Under the pieces are notes generated by a model that did no database searches, was not told the origin of the DNA, and saw only the letters and a list, made by a program, of their open reading frames with translations. A stretch of 64,000 nt of DNA from Azospirillum sp. TSA2s (lineage in GTDB: Bacteria > Pseudomonadota > Alphaproteobacteria > Azospirillales > Azospirillaceae), in the NCBI RefSeq assembly GCF_004923315.1, contig NZ_CP039650.1, positions 2,381,501 through 2,445,500 on the forward strand, given 5' to 3'. This document shows positions 8,676 to 17,767 of the stretch, in pieces (the first letter of the stretch is position 1; each line of letters begins with the position of its first letter). The translations under genes were made by a program, and so were the position numbers.

Positions 8676-9433
8676 CCCTTTCCAAGACGTCCACCGCCGG
8701 GTCGGTCATTGACCTCGAGGACGTGTCCATCGGCTATGGCAAGGATGCGCCGCCGGTGCTGGTCGACGTCAACCTGTCGGTCGAGCGCGGCAGCTTCGTC
8801 GCCATCGTCGGCCCGTCCGGTGTCGGCAAGTCCACGCTGCTGCGCGTCGTCGCCGGGCTGCACACCGCGCGCAGCGGCGGCGTCACCATCCACCAGGACC
8901 AGCGCCCCGGCCATCGCCCGGTCGGGCTGGTGTTCCAGGACTCCCGACTGCTGCCCTGGCGGCGGGTGATCCGCAATGTGGAGTTCGGCCTGGAGGGCCT
9001 GCCGGTCAGCCGTGACGAGCGCCGCCGGCGCGCGGAGGCCGCGTTGAAGCTGGTTCGGCTCGACGGCTACGCCCGCCGCTGGCCCTACGAGCTGTCGGGC
9101 GGCCAGCGCCAGCGCATCGGCATCGCCCGCGCCATGGCGGTGGACCCGGACATCCTGCTGATGGACGAACCCTTCGGCGCGCTCGACGCCATCACCCGCC
9201 ACAATCTGCAGGACGAGCTTCGCCGCATCCACCAGGAGACCGGCAAGACCGTGCTGTTCGTCACCCACGATCTGGAAGAGGCGGTGCATCTGGCCGACCG
9301 CATCATCGTGCTGGGCGGCACCCCGGCCCGCGTGGTGCGCGACGTGCGCAACAGCGCCGGCCGGGACGGCTCGGTGTTCCGCGATCAGGTGGAACAGCTG
9401 CGCTCGGAGATCGCGGACAATTACAGCATCTGA
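8663..9433 (+). CDS. ABC transporter ATPase, SsuB/NrtD class
   Basis: This 256-residue nucleotide-binding subunit has Walker A GPSGVGKSTLL, Q-loop VFQDSRLLPW (the LLPW form is typical of sulfonate/nitrate/taurine importers), signature LSGGQRQRIGIARA, Walker B ILLMDEPFGALD and the switch His in VTHD. The ATG at 8663 lies inside the permease gene; the longer upstream frame is a shadow of the permease. The gene converges on ilvA with 11 nt between stops. Confidence 0.94.
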   Translation: MAAVTLSKTSTAGSVIDLEDVSIGYGKDAPPVLVDVNLSVERGSFVAIVGPSGVGKSTLLRVVAGLHTARSGGVTIHQDQRPGHRPVGLVFQDSRLLPWRRVIRNVEFGLEGLPVSRDERRRRAEAALKLVRLDGYARRWPYELSGGQRQRIGIARAMAVDPDILLMDEPFGALDAITRHNLQDELRRIHQETGKTVLFVTHDLEEAVHLADRIIVLGGTPARVVRDVRNSAGRDGSVFRDQVEQLRSEIADNYSI

Positions 9434-9444
9434 GGGGTGGGGTC

Positions 9445-10659
9445 CTACCCCACCTCCACCATCAGGCTGGTCGGATAGCCCGCGTCCTTCATCCGTGCGA
9501 TCAGCGCGTCGACATGGGTCTGGTTGCGGGTTTCCAGAACCACGTCCACCTCGGCCATCTTCACCGGCACATTGTGGAACAGGCGCTGGTGGTGGACCTC
9601 GACGATGTTGGCGCCGGCCTCGCCGAGCAGGCGGGTGACACGGGCCAGCGCGCCGGGGGCGTCGGTGATGCCGATGCGCAGGCGGACGATCCGCCCCTCA
9701 TAGACCAGCCCGCGCATCAGCACCTGCGCCATGATGCGCGAGTCGATGTTGCCGCCGGACAGCACCATGCCGACCTTGCGGCCGCGGTAGCGCTCCGGCT
9801 CTTCCAGAATGGCGGCGAGCGCGGCGGCGCCGGCCCCTTCGGCGACCAGCTTCTGCATGGTGGCGAGGCGGTAGACCGCTTCCTCCAGCCGGGCCTCACC
9901 CACCTCCACCACGTCGTCGACCAGCGCGCGGATGATCGGCAGGGTCAGGGCGCCGGGCGCCTTCACCGCGATGCCCTCCGCCACCGTGGCGCCGCCGCAG
10001 GTGATCGGCTGTCCGGCCAGCGCCTGACGCACGGCGGGGTAGAGGCTGCACTGCACGCCGACGATCTCCAGATCCGGCCGCAGCGCCTTGGCCGCCGTCG
10101 CCATGCCGGCGATCAGCCCGCCGCCGCCGATCGGGACCACAAGCACGTCGAGGTCCGGCACGTCCTCCAGCAGTTCCAGCGCTGTCGTGCCCTGGCCGGC
10201 GGCGACCAGCGGGTCGTCGTAGGGATGGACGAAGGTCAACCCGTCGCGCGCCGCCAGATCGTGGGCGAAGGCCGCGGCCTCGCTCAGCGTCTCGCCATGC
10301 AACTCGACGGTGGCGCCCAGATTCTCCGTCCGCTCCACCTTGGTGAAGGGGGTGAAGGCGGGCATGACGATGGTGGAGCGGATGCCCAGCCGCGTGGCGT
10401 GGCAGGCTACCGCCTGGGCATGGTTGCCGGCGGACATGGCGATGACGCCGGCTTGGCGCTCCGCCTCGCCCAGCGACAGCAGCTTGTTCAGCGCGCCACG
10501 CTCCTTGAAGGAACTGGTGGCGTGCTGGCTCTCCAGCTTCACGTGCAGCCGGCACCCCGCCATGTCCCCCAGGCGGGGCGCCGGAACCGTGGGCGTTCGG
10601 GACAGATGCCCCGCGATGCGCGCCGCCGCGGCGCGCACGTCCTCCAGAGTGATGGTCAT
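9445..10659 (-). CDS. ilvA: threonine ammonia-lyase with C-terminal ACT domain
   Basis: This 404-residue PLP enzyme deaminates threonine to 2-oxobutyrate for isoleucine synthesis. Lys52 in SSFKERGA holds PLP, and a glycine-rich phosphate loop is seen in VPIGGGGLIAGMA. Residues from about 330 form a single ACT domain (IGITDAPGALARVTRLLGEAG), as in the shorter TdcB-plus-ACT type rather than long IlvA with two ACT-like units. The start is the ATG at 10659, in a four-base ATGA overlap with the upstream acylase stop. The longer frame to 10788 lies inside the acylase gene. Tight coupling to an acylase is unusual. Confidence 0.92.
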   Translation of the reverse strand: MTITLEDVRAAAARIAGHLSRTPTVPAPRLGDMAGCRLHVKLESQHATSSFKERGALNKLLSLGEAERQAGVIAMSAGNHAQAVACHATRLGIRSTIVMPAFTPFTKVERTENLGATVELHGETLSEAAAFAHDLAARDGLTFVHPYDDPLVAAGQGTTALELLEDVPDLDVLVVPIGGGGLIAGMATAAKALRPDLEIVGVQCSLYPAVRQALAGQPITCGGATVAEGIAVKAPGALTLPIIRALVDDVVEVGEARLEEAVYRLATMQKLVAEGAGAAALAAILEEPERYRGRKVGMVLSGGNIDSRIMAQVLMRGLVYEGRIVRLRIGITDAPGALARVTRLLGEAGANIVEVHHQRLFHNVPVKMAEVDVVLETRNQTHVDALIARMKDAGYPTSLMVEVG

Positions 10660-13472
10660 TTCTTGTTTGTCCCGGTGTTGCGTGGTGTGAGTGTCAGCAC
10701 CTCCGCCCCTGCCGAGACCAGCGTGCCACGGTCGCCGGCCAGACGCAACGAGCCGCCGTCGCGCCACAGTCCGACCAGATCGCCCCAATGGCGGGACCAG
10801 ATGTTGCCGGACTGGCCGGTGGCGATCACGAAGCGGGAATTGTCCAGATCGGCCAGATCATAGACCGCGCGGAACCCGGCGCCATGGACATGGCGGAAGG
10901 GGTTCGCGGGATCGCGGGTCGAGGTCGACCCGCGGTTGACGGTGAAGAAGCCGCCGTCGGTTTCCACCGACAGGTCGGCAGTGCCGCCGATCAGCGGCAG
11001 GCGGCTCAGCATCCGGTGGACCAGCGCCGCCTTGTGGTCGTCGCCCCAGCGCCAGCTTTTCGGGCTGGAGCCGTGACGCTCGGCCAGCATCGCCACCGCC
11101 GCCTCCAGCGACCGGCCGATCACGTCGGCGCAGCCTTCCTTCTGCGGCGTGGTGACGTCGTCGCACCACTCCGGCCGCTCGTTCAGGACATGGCGCAAAG
11201 CCTCCGGCCGCAGGTCCCAGTAGGAAGCGAAATCGGGCCCGAGCTCGTCGGCGAACACCGCACGGACCAGTTCGCGCATCCAGGCGGTGAAGATCAGCGG
11301 TTCCGGCCGGTTGCGGTCCATTCGGCCGTCCCAATTGCGGAGAAGCGCCGCCGCATCGCTGGCGAGTCCGGGTGGGGACGGATATTTCAGCAGTTCGGGC
11401 AGGAAGTCGCGGGCGGGAAGCGAGACGATGTCCATCTGCTGCTGCGCCACCTCCTCGACGGAAAAGCGCCCGGTGCCCAGCATCTCGACGATGCGCTTTG
11501 CGCGCGACGGATCGGGCCATTCGGTCGCGAGGCGATAGGGATAGTCGCGCCCGACCACAGCGTTGTTGGCGTTGACGAACTGCCCGGACGGCGGATTCAC
11601 CGCCTGCGGCAGGGCGTAATAGGGCAGGAAGCCGGTCCAGTCATACTCGCCGGTCCAGCCGGGAACCGGCACGCGGCCGTCGCCCTTGCGGCGGATCGGC
11701 ACCCGGCCGGCGGAGATGAAGCCGACCGTGCCCGACACATCCGCATAGACGACGTTCTGCTGCGGAGCGACATGCAGGCGCATCGCTTCGCGCGCCGCTT
11801 CCGCCGATGCCGCGTGGTTCAGGCGGTAGAGCGCCTCCGCACTGGTATCGTCGTCGGCCAGACCGGGGAAGGACAGCGCCAGCACCGGGCCGGGCGCATT
11901 GCCGGCGGGCGTGGCGTCGAGGTCGGAAATGACCGGGCCGTGCCGCGTGCTGCGCACGGTCAGCGTCTGCGACGGCTCGCCGGCGATGGCGATGGTCTCG
12001 GCGCGCGTCTCGAAGGGCTGGTTGCCGTCGGGGGTCAGATAGCGGGCGGGATCCTGCGGGTCGGGCTTCTCGACGAACAGGTCCTGCGTGTCGCTGTGGG
12101 TGGTGGTGAAGCCCCAGGCGACCTTGCCGTTGTGGCCGAGGATGGCCAGCGGCACGCCCGGTACCGTGGCGCCGGTGACGGTAAAGTCCGGCGTCACGAT
12201 GCGGGCGAGATACCAGAGGATCGGCGCTTCCAGCCCGAGATGCGGGTCGTTGGCGAGGATCGGCTTGCCGGTGGTGGTGCGGGCGCCGGTCAGGACCCAT
12301 TCATTGGATGCGGTGTCGAAGCCCATTTGCGGCAGGGCCGCCAGGGTGCGGCGCACGGTTTCCCGCAGATCCATGCCGCGCAGGTCGGCCGCCAGCGTCG
12401 TGGGGGCGCCGGGGGCGTCGGGCGGGAACAGGTCGTCGACCTGGGCCGGCGACAGCCGTTCCAGCACGCGCGAGCGGAACAGCTCGTCGCGGTAGTTGGC
12501 GGACAGCTGCAGCGCCATCAGCTTGGCCCAGACCAGGCTGTCAGTGACGGTCCAGGGTTCCGGCGTGTGGCGCAGAAGCTGGAATTCGACCGGCAGCGCC
12601 TCCGACCGTGTGGCGAGATAGGCGTTCACCCCCTCGGCATAGGACTCGAAGGCGGTGCGGGCCTCCGGCGACAGGGTGGCTTCCATCGCCTCGGCCGAGC
12701 GGCGGACGCCCAGCGTGCGCATCAGCCGGTCGCTGCGCAGGGCGAAGTCGCCGTATTTGGTGCCGATCAGCTCGGCCAGCCGGCCGGCGCCGGCGCGGCG
12801 CATCGTCTCCATCTGCCACAGCCGGTCCTGGGCGTGGGCATAGCCCAGCGCGCGGTAGGCGTCGCTCTCCGTCGCCGCGAAGATATGGACCACTCCCTGC
12901 TTGTCGCGGACGATCTCCGCCGGGGCGCCGCTGCCGGGGATGGCTATGGTGCCGCTGGTCTGCGGCTGCTGCGCCCGCATCCACCAATAGGCGCCGAGCA
13001 GCGTCACCGGGGGCAGCAGAACAAGCACGCCCGCGACGACCGCCACCTTGCCCCAGCGCCCGCGCGGCAGGCGGAATTGCGGGCGTCCCGGCGGCCGGTT
13101 GGACGGCGGGGTTTGGAGCGGATACTGCGGGGGAGGGGCGTAGGGAGGAACCGCTTGCGGCGGCTGCACGCCATAGGGCGGCGCCGGCTGCTGCGGATAG
13201 GGATAGGGCTGCCCGGGCGGATAGCTTCCGGGCGGGTAGCCGTCGGGCGGATAGACCGACTGCTGCGGAGCCTGCGGGTAGGGTGCGCCGGGATAGGGTG
13301 CGCCAGGGTACTGGACCGGTGGCTGCTGCGGGGGCGCCGGATGGCCGGCATAAGGAGGTGCAGCGGGCGGTGCGGCAGGAGGGGCGGGGCGGGACAGCGC
13401 ACGCGCCAGGGCGGCGCGGAGATGGAAAGCGCAGGTCTCGCCGGCGCGGATCAGGGAACGGCGCAGCATCAC
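10656..13472 (-). CDS. penicillin acylase family protein with proline-rich N terminus
   Basis: This 938-residue N-terminal-nucleophile hydrolase has Ser389 in FDTASNEWVL as the expected nucleophile after autocatalytic cleavage. Residues 170-385 would be the alpha chain and 389 onward the beta chain, with NDPHLGLEAPILWY in its first part. Residues 28-130 are low complexity, rich in Pro, Tyr, Gln and Gly (repeats such as YPGAPYPGAPYPQAP). One membrane helix follows (about 143-163). The predicted topology is a cytoplasmic Pro-rich tail, an anchor and a periplasmic acylase. The substrate is unknown; family members cleave beta-lactam side chains or N-acyl homoserine lactones. The stop overlaps ilvA. 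Confidence 0.88.
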   Translation of the reverse strand: MMLRRSLIRAGETCAFHLRAALARALSRPAPPAAPPAAPPYAGHPAPPQQPPVQYPGAPYPGAPYPQAPQQSVYPPDGYPPGSYPPGQPYPYPQQPAPPYGVQPPQAVPPYAPPPQYPLQTPPSNRPPGRPQFRLPRGRWGKVAVVAGVLVLLPPVTLLGAYWWMRAQQPQTSGTIAIPGSGAPAEIVRDKQGVVHIFAATESDAYRALGYAHAQDRLWQMETMRRAGAGRLAELIGTKYGDFALRSDRLMRTLGVRRSAEAMEATLSPEARTAFESYAEGVNAYLATRSEALPVEFQLLRHTPEPWTVTDSLVWAKLMALQLSANYRDELFRSRVLERLSPAQVDDLFPPDAPGAPTTLAADLRGMDLRETVRRTLAALPQMGFDTASNEWVLTGARTTTGKPILANDPHLGLEAPILWYLARIVTPDFTVTGATVPGVPLAILGHNGKVAWGFTTTHSDTQDLFVEKPDPQDPARYLTPDGNQPFETRAETIAIAGEPSQTLTVRSTRHGPVISDLDATPAGNAPGPVLALSFPGLADDDTSAEALYRLNHAASAEAAREAMRLHVAPQQNVVYADVSGTVGFISAGRVPIRRKGDGRVPVPGWTGEYDWTGFLPYYALPQAVNPPSGQFVNANNAVVGRDYPYRLATEWPDPSRAKRIVEMLGTGRFSVEEVAQQQMDIVSLPARDFLPELLKYPSPPGLASDAAALLRNWDGRMDRNRPEPLIFTAWMRELVRAVFADELGPDFASYWDLRPEALRHVLNERPEWCDDVTTPQKEGCADVIGRSLEAAVAMLAERHGSSPKSWRWGDDHKAALVHRMLSRLPLIGGTADLSVETDGGFFTVNRGSTSTRDPANPFRHVHGAGFRAVYDLADLDNSRFVIATGQSGNIWSRHWGDLVGLWRDGGSLRLAGDRGTLVSAGAEVLTLTPRNTGTNKK

Positions 13473-13611
13473 GATCCGTGAGAGAGAATGGGGCGGCGAC
13501 GGGCGGGGGCCGCCGGGGGGCTCGTTCGGGTGGCGGATGCTAGTCTCCCGGCCGCCGGCCCGTCCAGGGTTGCTTCGGTGGAGCCGGGCGCTTTTTACCG
13601 CCGCGTCCCGC

Positions 13612-15978
13612 CTATGCGGCCGAGGTCAGGATCTCGCGCAGCATCGGGGCCGACACCGGCTTGTGGATCAGGCGGTGGCCGCTGCGCTGCACCTCGGCGA
13701 TGCGGGCGGGGTCGGTGTCGCCGGTCAGAACCACGGCGGGGACGCGCACGCCGCAGACGCCGTAGATGTCGCGGATCGCCTCCACCCCCGTCCGTCCTTC
13801 GCGCAGGCGATAGTCGGCGACGATCATCGCCGGTTGCCGGCCGAGATTCAGCAGCGACGCGATCGCCTCGTCGGCCGACACGGCGGCGACCACCTCGTAT
13901 CCCCATTCCTCCAGCATCGCCCGCATGCTGAGCAGGATGATTGTGTCGTCGTCGACGACAACGATCAGCCCCTTGGCGTCCGGCAGTTCGGCCGGGCAGC
14001 GCACCGGTTTCGGGACCGGTCGGGGAACCGCCGTCGGCAGGTCGAGGAAGAAGCCGCTGCCGCGGCCGGGTGTCGAGCGCACCACGACCTCATGGTCCAG
14101 CAACCCGGCCAGCCGCCGCACGATCGCCAGCCCCAGTCCCAGACCTTTGCGCCGGTCGCGTTCCGGGTTGGCGAGCTGGATGAACTCCTGGAAGATGTCC
14201 CCCGTCCTGTCGGCGGGGATGCCGATGCCCTGGTCGATCACCGCCAGCCGCAGAGTACCGCCGCGGTGCAGGCAGCCGACCAGGATATGGCCGCGCTCGG
14301 TATAGCGGATGGCGTTCTCGATCAGGTTGCGCAGGATGCGTTCCAGCAGGGCGGGGTCGCTGCTGGTCCAGGCGGAGGTCGGGACATGGCGCAGCGTCAG
14401 CCCGGATTCGGTGGCGCGGATGCGGTACTCCTCCGCCAGCCGGTCCAGCAGGGGCCCGAGCGCGAAATCGGTGATGCCGGGCTTCACAACCCCTGCATCC
14501 AGCCGCGACACGTCCAGCAGGCTGTCCAGCATCACCCGGAGACCGTTCAGCGAATCGGTCATGCTGGCCAGCAGCGGCGACGTGGGGTGGTCCTGCAGCT
14601 TGTCCGATAAGGCGTGGGCAAAGAAGAACAGCGACTGCAGCGGCTGGCGCAGATCGTGGCTGGCGGCGGCGAGGAACTTGGTCTTCGCGCGGTCGGCCCG
14701 CTGGGCGTCGTCGCGGGCTCGGACCGCCTCGATCCTCGCCGCCTCCGCCTCGTCGCGGGCGCGCAGGATCGCTTCCTCGGCGGCCTTGCGGGCGGTGATG
14801 TCGCGCATGATGCCGGTATACATGCGCCGCCTGCCGACGTGCCATTCGCCGACCGACAGGTCGAGCGGGAAGGTGGAGCCGTCCTTGCGCTGGCCGGTCA
14901 CCTCGCGGCCGATGCCGATGATCCGCCGCTCTCCGGTCCGGTGATAGCGGTCGAGATAGCCGTCATGCGCGCTCCGGTACGGTTCCGGCATCAGCATGTT
15001 GACGTTGCGGCCGATCACCTCGTCGGCGCGGTAGCCGAAGGTCTTCTCCGCCGCATGGTTGAAGGATTCGACGGTGCCCTGGTCGTCGATCAGGATGATG
15101 GGGTCGACCGCGGTGTCGACGATGGCGCGATAGCGCGCCTCCTGTTCCGCCGACCGCTCCGCCTGCTGCCGGCGGTCGAGCAGCGACGACAGCATCGCGA
15201 GCGAAAGCAGCAGCAGCGTGCCCACTCCCGTCATGATCGCCAGCAGGGAGGGGGAAAGCGCCATCCGCTGCCCGGAGGAGGTCATCGCATGGGCCGGCAT
15301 GGCGTGGTAAGCGCCCATGCTGTCGGGCGCCGCGGTGCTCACCTCGGTTATCGGCTCCATCCCGGCCGCGGCCATGCCGGTGTAATGCATCGTCACCACG
15401 CCCAGGCCCAGCAGAACGGCACCGGCGGCACGTTGCACCGGGCGCTGGGTCCGGAAGGCCAGCCACAAGGCCGCGGTGGAGGCGACGATGGCGACGGCCA
15501 CCGAAACGGCGACCAGAATGACGTCGTAGGACAGGTTCATGTCCATGCGCATGCCCGCCATCCCTACGTAGTGCATGCTGACGATGCCAAGCCCCGTCAG
15601 GGTTCCCGCCACCGGCAGAGTGTGACGGCGGGGACGGTTGCGGGCGACGGCGAACAGGCCGGCCCCGGAAACGGCCACCGCCAGCAGGAAGGACAATGCG
15701 GTAAGCCCGGCGTCGTAGCTGATCGGTATGTCGCTGCGATAGGCGAGCATGCCGATGAAGTGCATCGACCAAATCCCCGCCCCGAGGGCCAGCGCCGCAC
15801 TCGCCAGCCGCCGGCCGTCGCCCGGGTCGCGCTCGGAATCGCCGCGGCGGTTCGGCGCGATGGAGGAATTGGCCGTGCTGTTGCCGCTGTGATGGGCGAG
15901 ATCCAGCGCCACATAACCTCCGAACACGGCGATTACGTATGACAACACGACGAGGAGGGGGTCGTAATGGCCGGGCAC
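13612..15978 (-). CDS. MHYT-PAS hybrid sensor histidine kinase with receiver
   Basis: In order, the protein has an MHYT membrane sensor with MHFIGM, MHYVGM and MHYTGM motifs on successive helices (about residues 5-245). A PAS domain (about 265-390), a kinase core with phospho-acceptor His in ASHDLRQPLQ, an ATPase domain (NLIENAIRYT, DQGIGIP) and a C-terminal receiver with Asp in IVADYRLREG follow. The PAS contains NVNMLMPEPYRSAHDGY and RRIIGIGREVTG, very close to the haem PAS of FixL. His338, Arg344 and Arg358 align with FixL residues His200, Arg206 and Arg220, numbering from memory. The start is uncertain: the GTG at 15978 begins the MHYT domain, while an ATG at 16185 would give 69 extra unlikely residues overlapping the divergent gene. 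Confidence 0.88.
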   Translation of the reverse strand: MPGHYDPLLVVLSYVIAVFGGYVALDLAHHSGNSTANSSIAPNRRGDSERDPGDGRRLASAALALGAGIWSMHFIGMLAYRSDIPISYDAGLTALSFLLAVAVSGAGLFAVARNRPRRHTLPVAGTLTGLGIVSMHYVGMAGMRMDMNLSYDVILVAVSVAVAIVASTAALWLAFRTQRPVQRAAGAVLLGLGVVTMHYTGMAAAGMEPITEVSTAAPDSMGAYHAMPAHAMTSSGQRMALSPSLLAIMTGVGTLLLLSLAMLSSLLDRRQQAERSAEQEARYRAIVDTAVDPIILIDDQGTVESFNHAAEKTFGYRADEVIGRNVNMLMPEPYRSAHDGYLDRYHRTGERRIIGIGREVTGQRKDGSTFPLDLSVGEWHVGRRRMYTGIMRDITARKAAEEAILRARDEAEAARIEAVRARDDAQRADRAKTKFLAAASHDLRQPLQSLFFFAHALSDKLQDHPTSPLLASMTDSLNGLRVMLDSLLDVSRLDAGVVKPGITDFALGPLLDRLAEEYRIRATESGLTLRHVPTSAWTSSDPALLERILRNLIENAIRYTERGHILVGCLHRGGTLRLAVIDQGIGIPADRTGDIFQEFIQLANPERDRRKGLGLGLAIVRRLAGLLDHEVVVRSTPGRGSGFFLDLPTAVPRPVPKPVRCPAELPDAKGLIVVVDDDTIILLSMRAMLEEWGYEVVAAVSADEAIASLLNLGRQPAMIVADYRLREGRTGVEAIRDIYGVCGVRVPAVVLTGDTDPARIAEVQRSGHRLIHKPVSAPMLREILTSAA

Positions 15979-16137
15979 GGTGGGCTTTGCTGTTGTGGGA
16001 CCACGTTCGGGGAAGGAGCAGACCTGATTGTGCGTGTACAGGAACAATTTTGGTGAAGGTGCCAGCCCCTTCCTGCAAACGAAAGGCTCGCCTTGGTGGT
16101 AGACAGGCGACCTAGGACGTCCGTCGGGATATTTCGA

Positions 16138-16731
16138 ATGAACAGCAAACTCCCGCCCGGCCCCACGCCAGGGGCAGACAAGCATACCGCCTCGCCGGTT
16201 CGGCCGAAGCAGCCGTGGCGGCTGTTGTCGCGGCTGCTGCGTCCGGTCGCGACCCTGCTCGCGGTCGGATATTTCCTTCTGGATGCGCTGGCTTACTGGG
16301 TGGTGCGGCCGGTGGTCCGCCGGATCGCCCGGCTGCCGCTGTTAGGGCGGATCGGCCGCTGGGTGGCCGGGCTGGGGCCTTATCCGTCGCTGATCCTCGT
16401 CCTGGTGCCCCTGGCGTTGCTGGAGCCGGCGAAGCCGGTTGGGGCATGGCTGTTCGCCACCGGCCGCCCGATGTCCGGGGCCGCCGTGATCGTCGGGGCG
16501 GAACTGGTCAAGATCACCTTGGTTGAGCGGCTGTTCCATGCCGCCAAGCCGAAACTGCTGACCATAGGCTGGTTCGCCTGGGGCTATGTTCGGGTGACGG
16601 CCTGGCTCGCCTGGCTGAAGGAGACCGCTCCCGTCCGCGCCGCCCGTCGTCTGCTGTCCGGCCTCCGCCGTGTCGGTCGCCGGGTCGGCCGGCGGCTGTC
16701 GCTGATGATGCGGCGGTTGGCGCGGGGGTGA
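16138..16731 (+). CDS. hypothetical membrane protein with Arg-rich tail
   Basis: This 197-residue protein is not recognised. It has three hydrophobic stretches (LLAVGYFLLDALAYWVV, LILVLVPLALLEPA, VGAWLFATGRPMSGAAVIVG) and a very basic, arginine-rich C terminus after about residue 160 that could bind DNA, RNA or lipid head groups. The frame is open from 16093, but the ATG at 16138 follows a GGGAT purine run. It is divergent from the MHYT kinase and ends 4 nt before the cobD stop. Confidence 0.65.
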   Translation: MNSKLPPGPTPGADKHTASPVRPKQPWRLLSRLLRPVATLLAVGYFLLDALAYWVVRPVVRRIARLPLLGRIGRWVAGLGPYPSLILVLVPLALLEPAKPVGAWLFATGRPMSGAAVIVGAELVKITLVERLFHAAKPKLLTIGWFAWGYVRVTAWLAWLKETAPVRAARRLLSGLRRVGRRVGRRLSLMMRRLARG

Positions 16732-16735
16732 CCGC

Positions 16736-17698
16736 CTATCCCAACACAGCCAGCACCAGCGCCGAGGCGATCAGCAGGGCGCAGGCGCGGCGATAGAGCA
16801 CCAGCGCCCGGTCGATGTCGTCGGGGGTGGCGGCGGTGCGGCCGGGGCCTAGCCAGACATCCTCGATCCGGGTGGCGCCATAGACCCGCGGGCCGCCCAG
16901 CCGCAGGTCGAGCGCGCCGGCCATCGCCGCTTCCGGCCAGCCGGCATTCGGGGAGCGGTGGCGGTGGGCGTCCCGCCGGACCGACGCCCAGGCCTGCGTC
17001 GCGTCGCCGCCGCCGGTCATCCAGGCGGCCCCCACCAGCAGAAGGGCGGTCAGGCGCGATCCCGGCAGGTTGACCAGATCGTCCAGCCGCGCCGCCGCCC
17101 AACCGAAGGCCTCGTGGCGCGGGGTGCGGTGGCCGATCATGCTGTCCGCGGTGTTGACCGCCTTGTAGAGCGCCAGACCGGGCAGCCCGCCAACCAGCAG
17201 CCAGAAGGCCGGCGCCACCACCCCGTCGGAGAAATTCTCCGCGAGGCTTTCGATGGCGGCGCGGGCGACGGCGGGCTCGTCGAGCGTCGCCGGGTTGCGG
17301 CCGACGATCATCGACACCGCCTTGCGCGCACCCTCCAGCCCACCGGTGCGGAAGCCCTTGGCAACGGCCGCCACATGGTCGTGCAGGCTGCGCTGGGCCA
17401 ACAGGGTGGAGGCCAACACTGCCTCGACCAGCCAGCCGAACGGCAGCAGCCGGCAGACCCAGGCCACCGCCACCGCGACACCGCCGACCGTCAGCAGAAG
17501 CACCACAACCGCCAGCACGCCGAACGCCTTGCGGCGGCCAAAGCCATCGGTCTCATGGTTGAGCGTACGGTCAAGCTGGGCGATAAGCGCTCCGATCCAC
17601 ACGACCGGGTGACGGATGCGGGCGTAGAGTGGATCGGGATAGCCCGCCAGCGCTTCGACGATGAGTGCGGTGGCGAGCAGGAAGGGATGCAGCGGCAC
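16736..17698 (-). CDS. cobD: adenosylcobinamide-phosphate synthase (CobD/CbiB)
   Basis: This 320-residue inner-membrane protein attaches the aminopropanol (or phospho-aminopropanol) arm to adenosylcobyric acid in cobalamin synthesis. Family motifs are ALAGYPDPLYARIRHPVVWIG at the start, GRNPATLDEPAVARAAIESLAENFSDGVVAPAFW in the centre (cut here for reading), NTADSMIGHR and RLDDLVNLPGSRLTA. The frame stays open far upstream, but that part is the antisense of cobC. The in-frame GTG at 17698, just before PLHPFLLATALIVE, gives the family length and leaves 69 nt to the divergent cobC. Confidence 0.92.
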   Translation of the reverse strand: MPLHPFLLATALIVEALAGYPDPLYARIRHPVVWIGALIAQLDRTLNHETDGFGRRKAFGVLAVVVLLLTVGGVAVAVAWVCRLLPFGWLVEAVLASTLLAQRSLHDHVAAVAKGFRTGGLEGARKAVSMIVGRNPATLDEPAVARAAIESLAENFSDGVVAPAFWLLVGGLPGLALYKAVNTADSMIGHRTPRHEAFGWAAARLDDLVNLPGSRLTALLLVGAAWMTGGGDATQAWASVRRDAHRHRSPNAGWPEAAMAGALDLRLGGPRVYGATRIEDVWLGPGRTAATPDDIDRALVLYRRACALLIASALVLAVLG

Positions 17699-17767
17699 GG
17701 GTGGGACGTTCCAGGCAATGGGGCGGCGCGCTGGCCGCGCGTCGGTGAATGAGGAAGAGGCGCGATC

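Noticed and set aside
10788..13481. 897-codon plus-strand frame
   Set aside because: It is antisense to the penicillin-acylase-family gene and lacks any recognisable motif.
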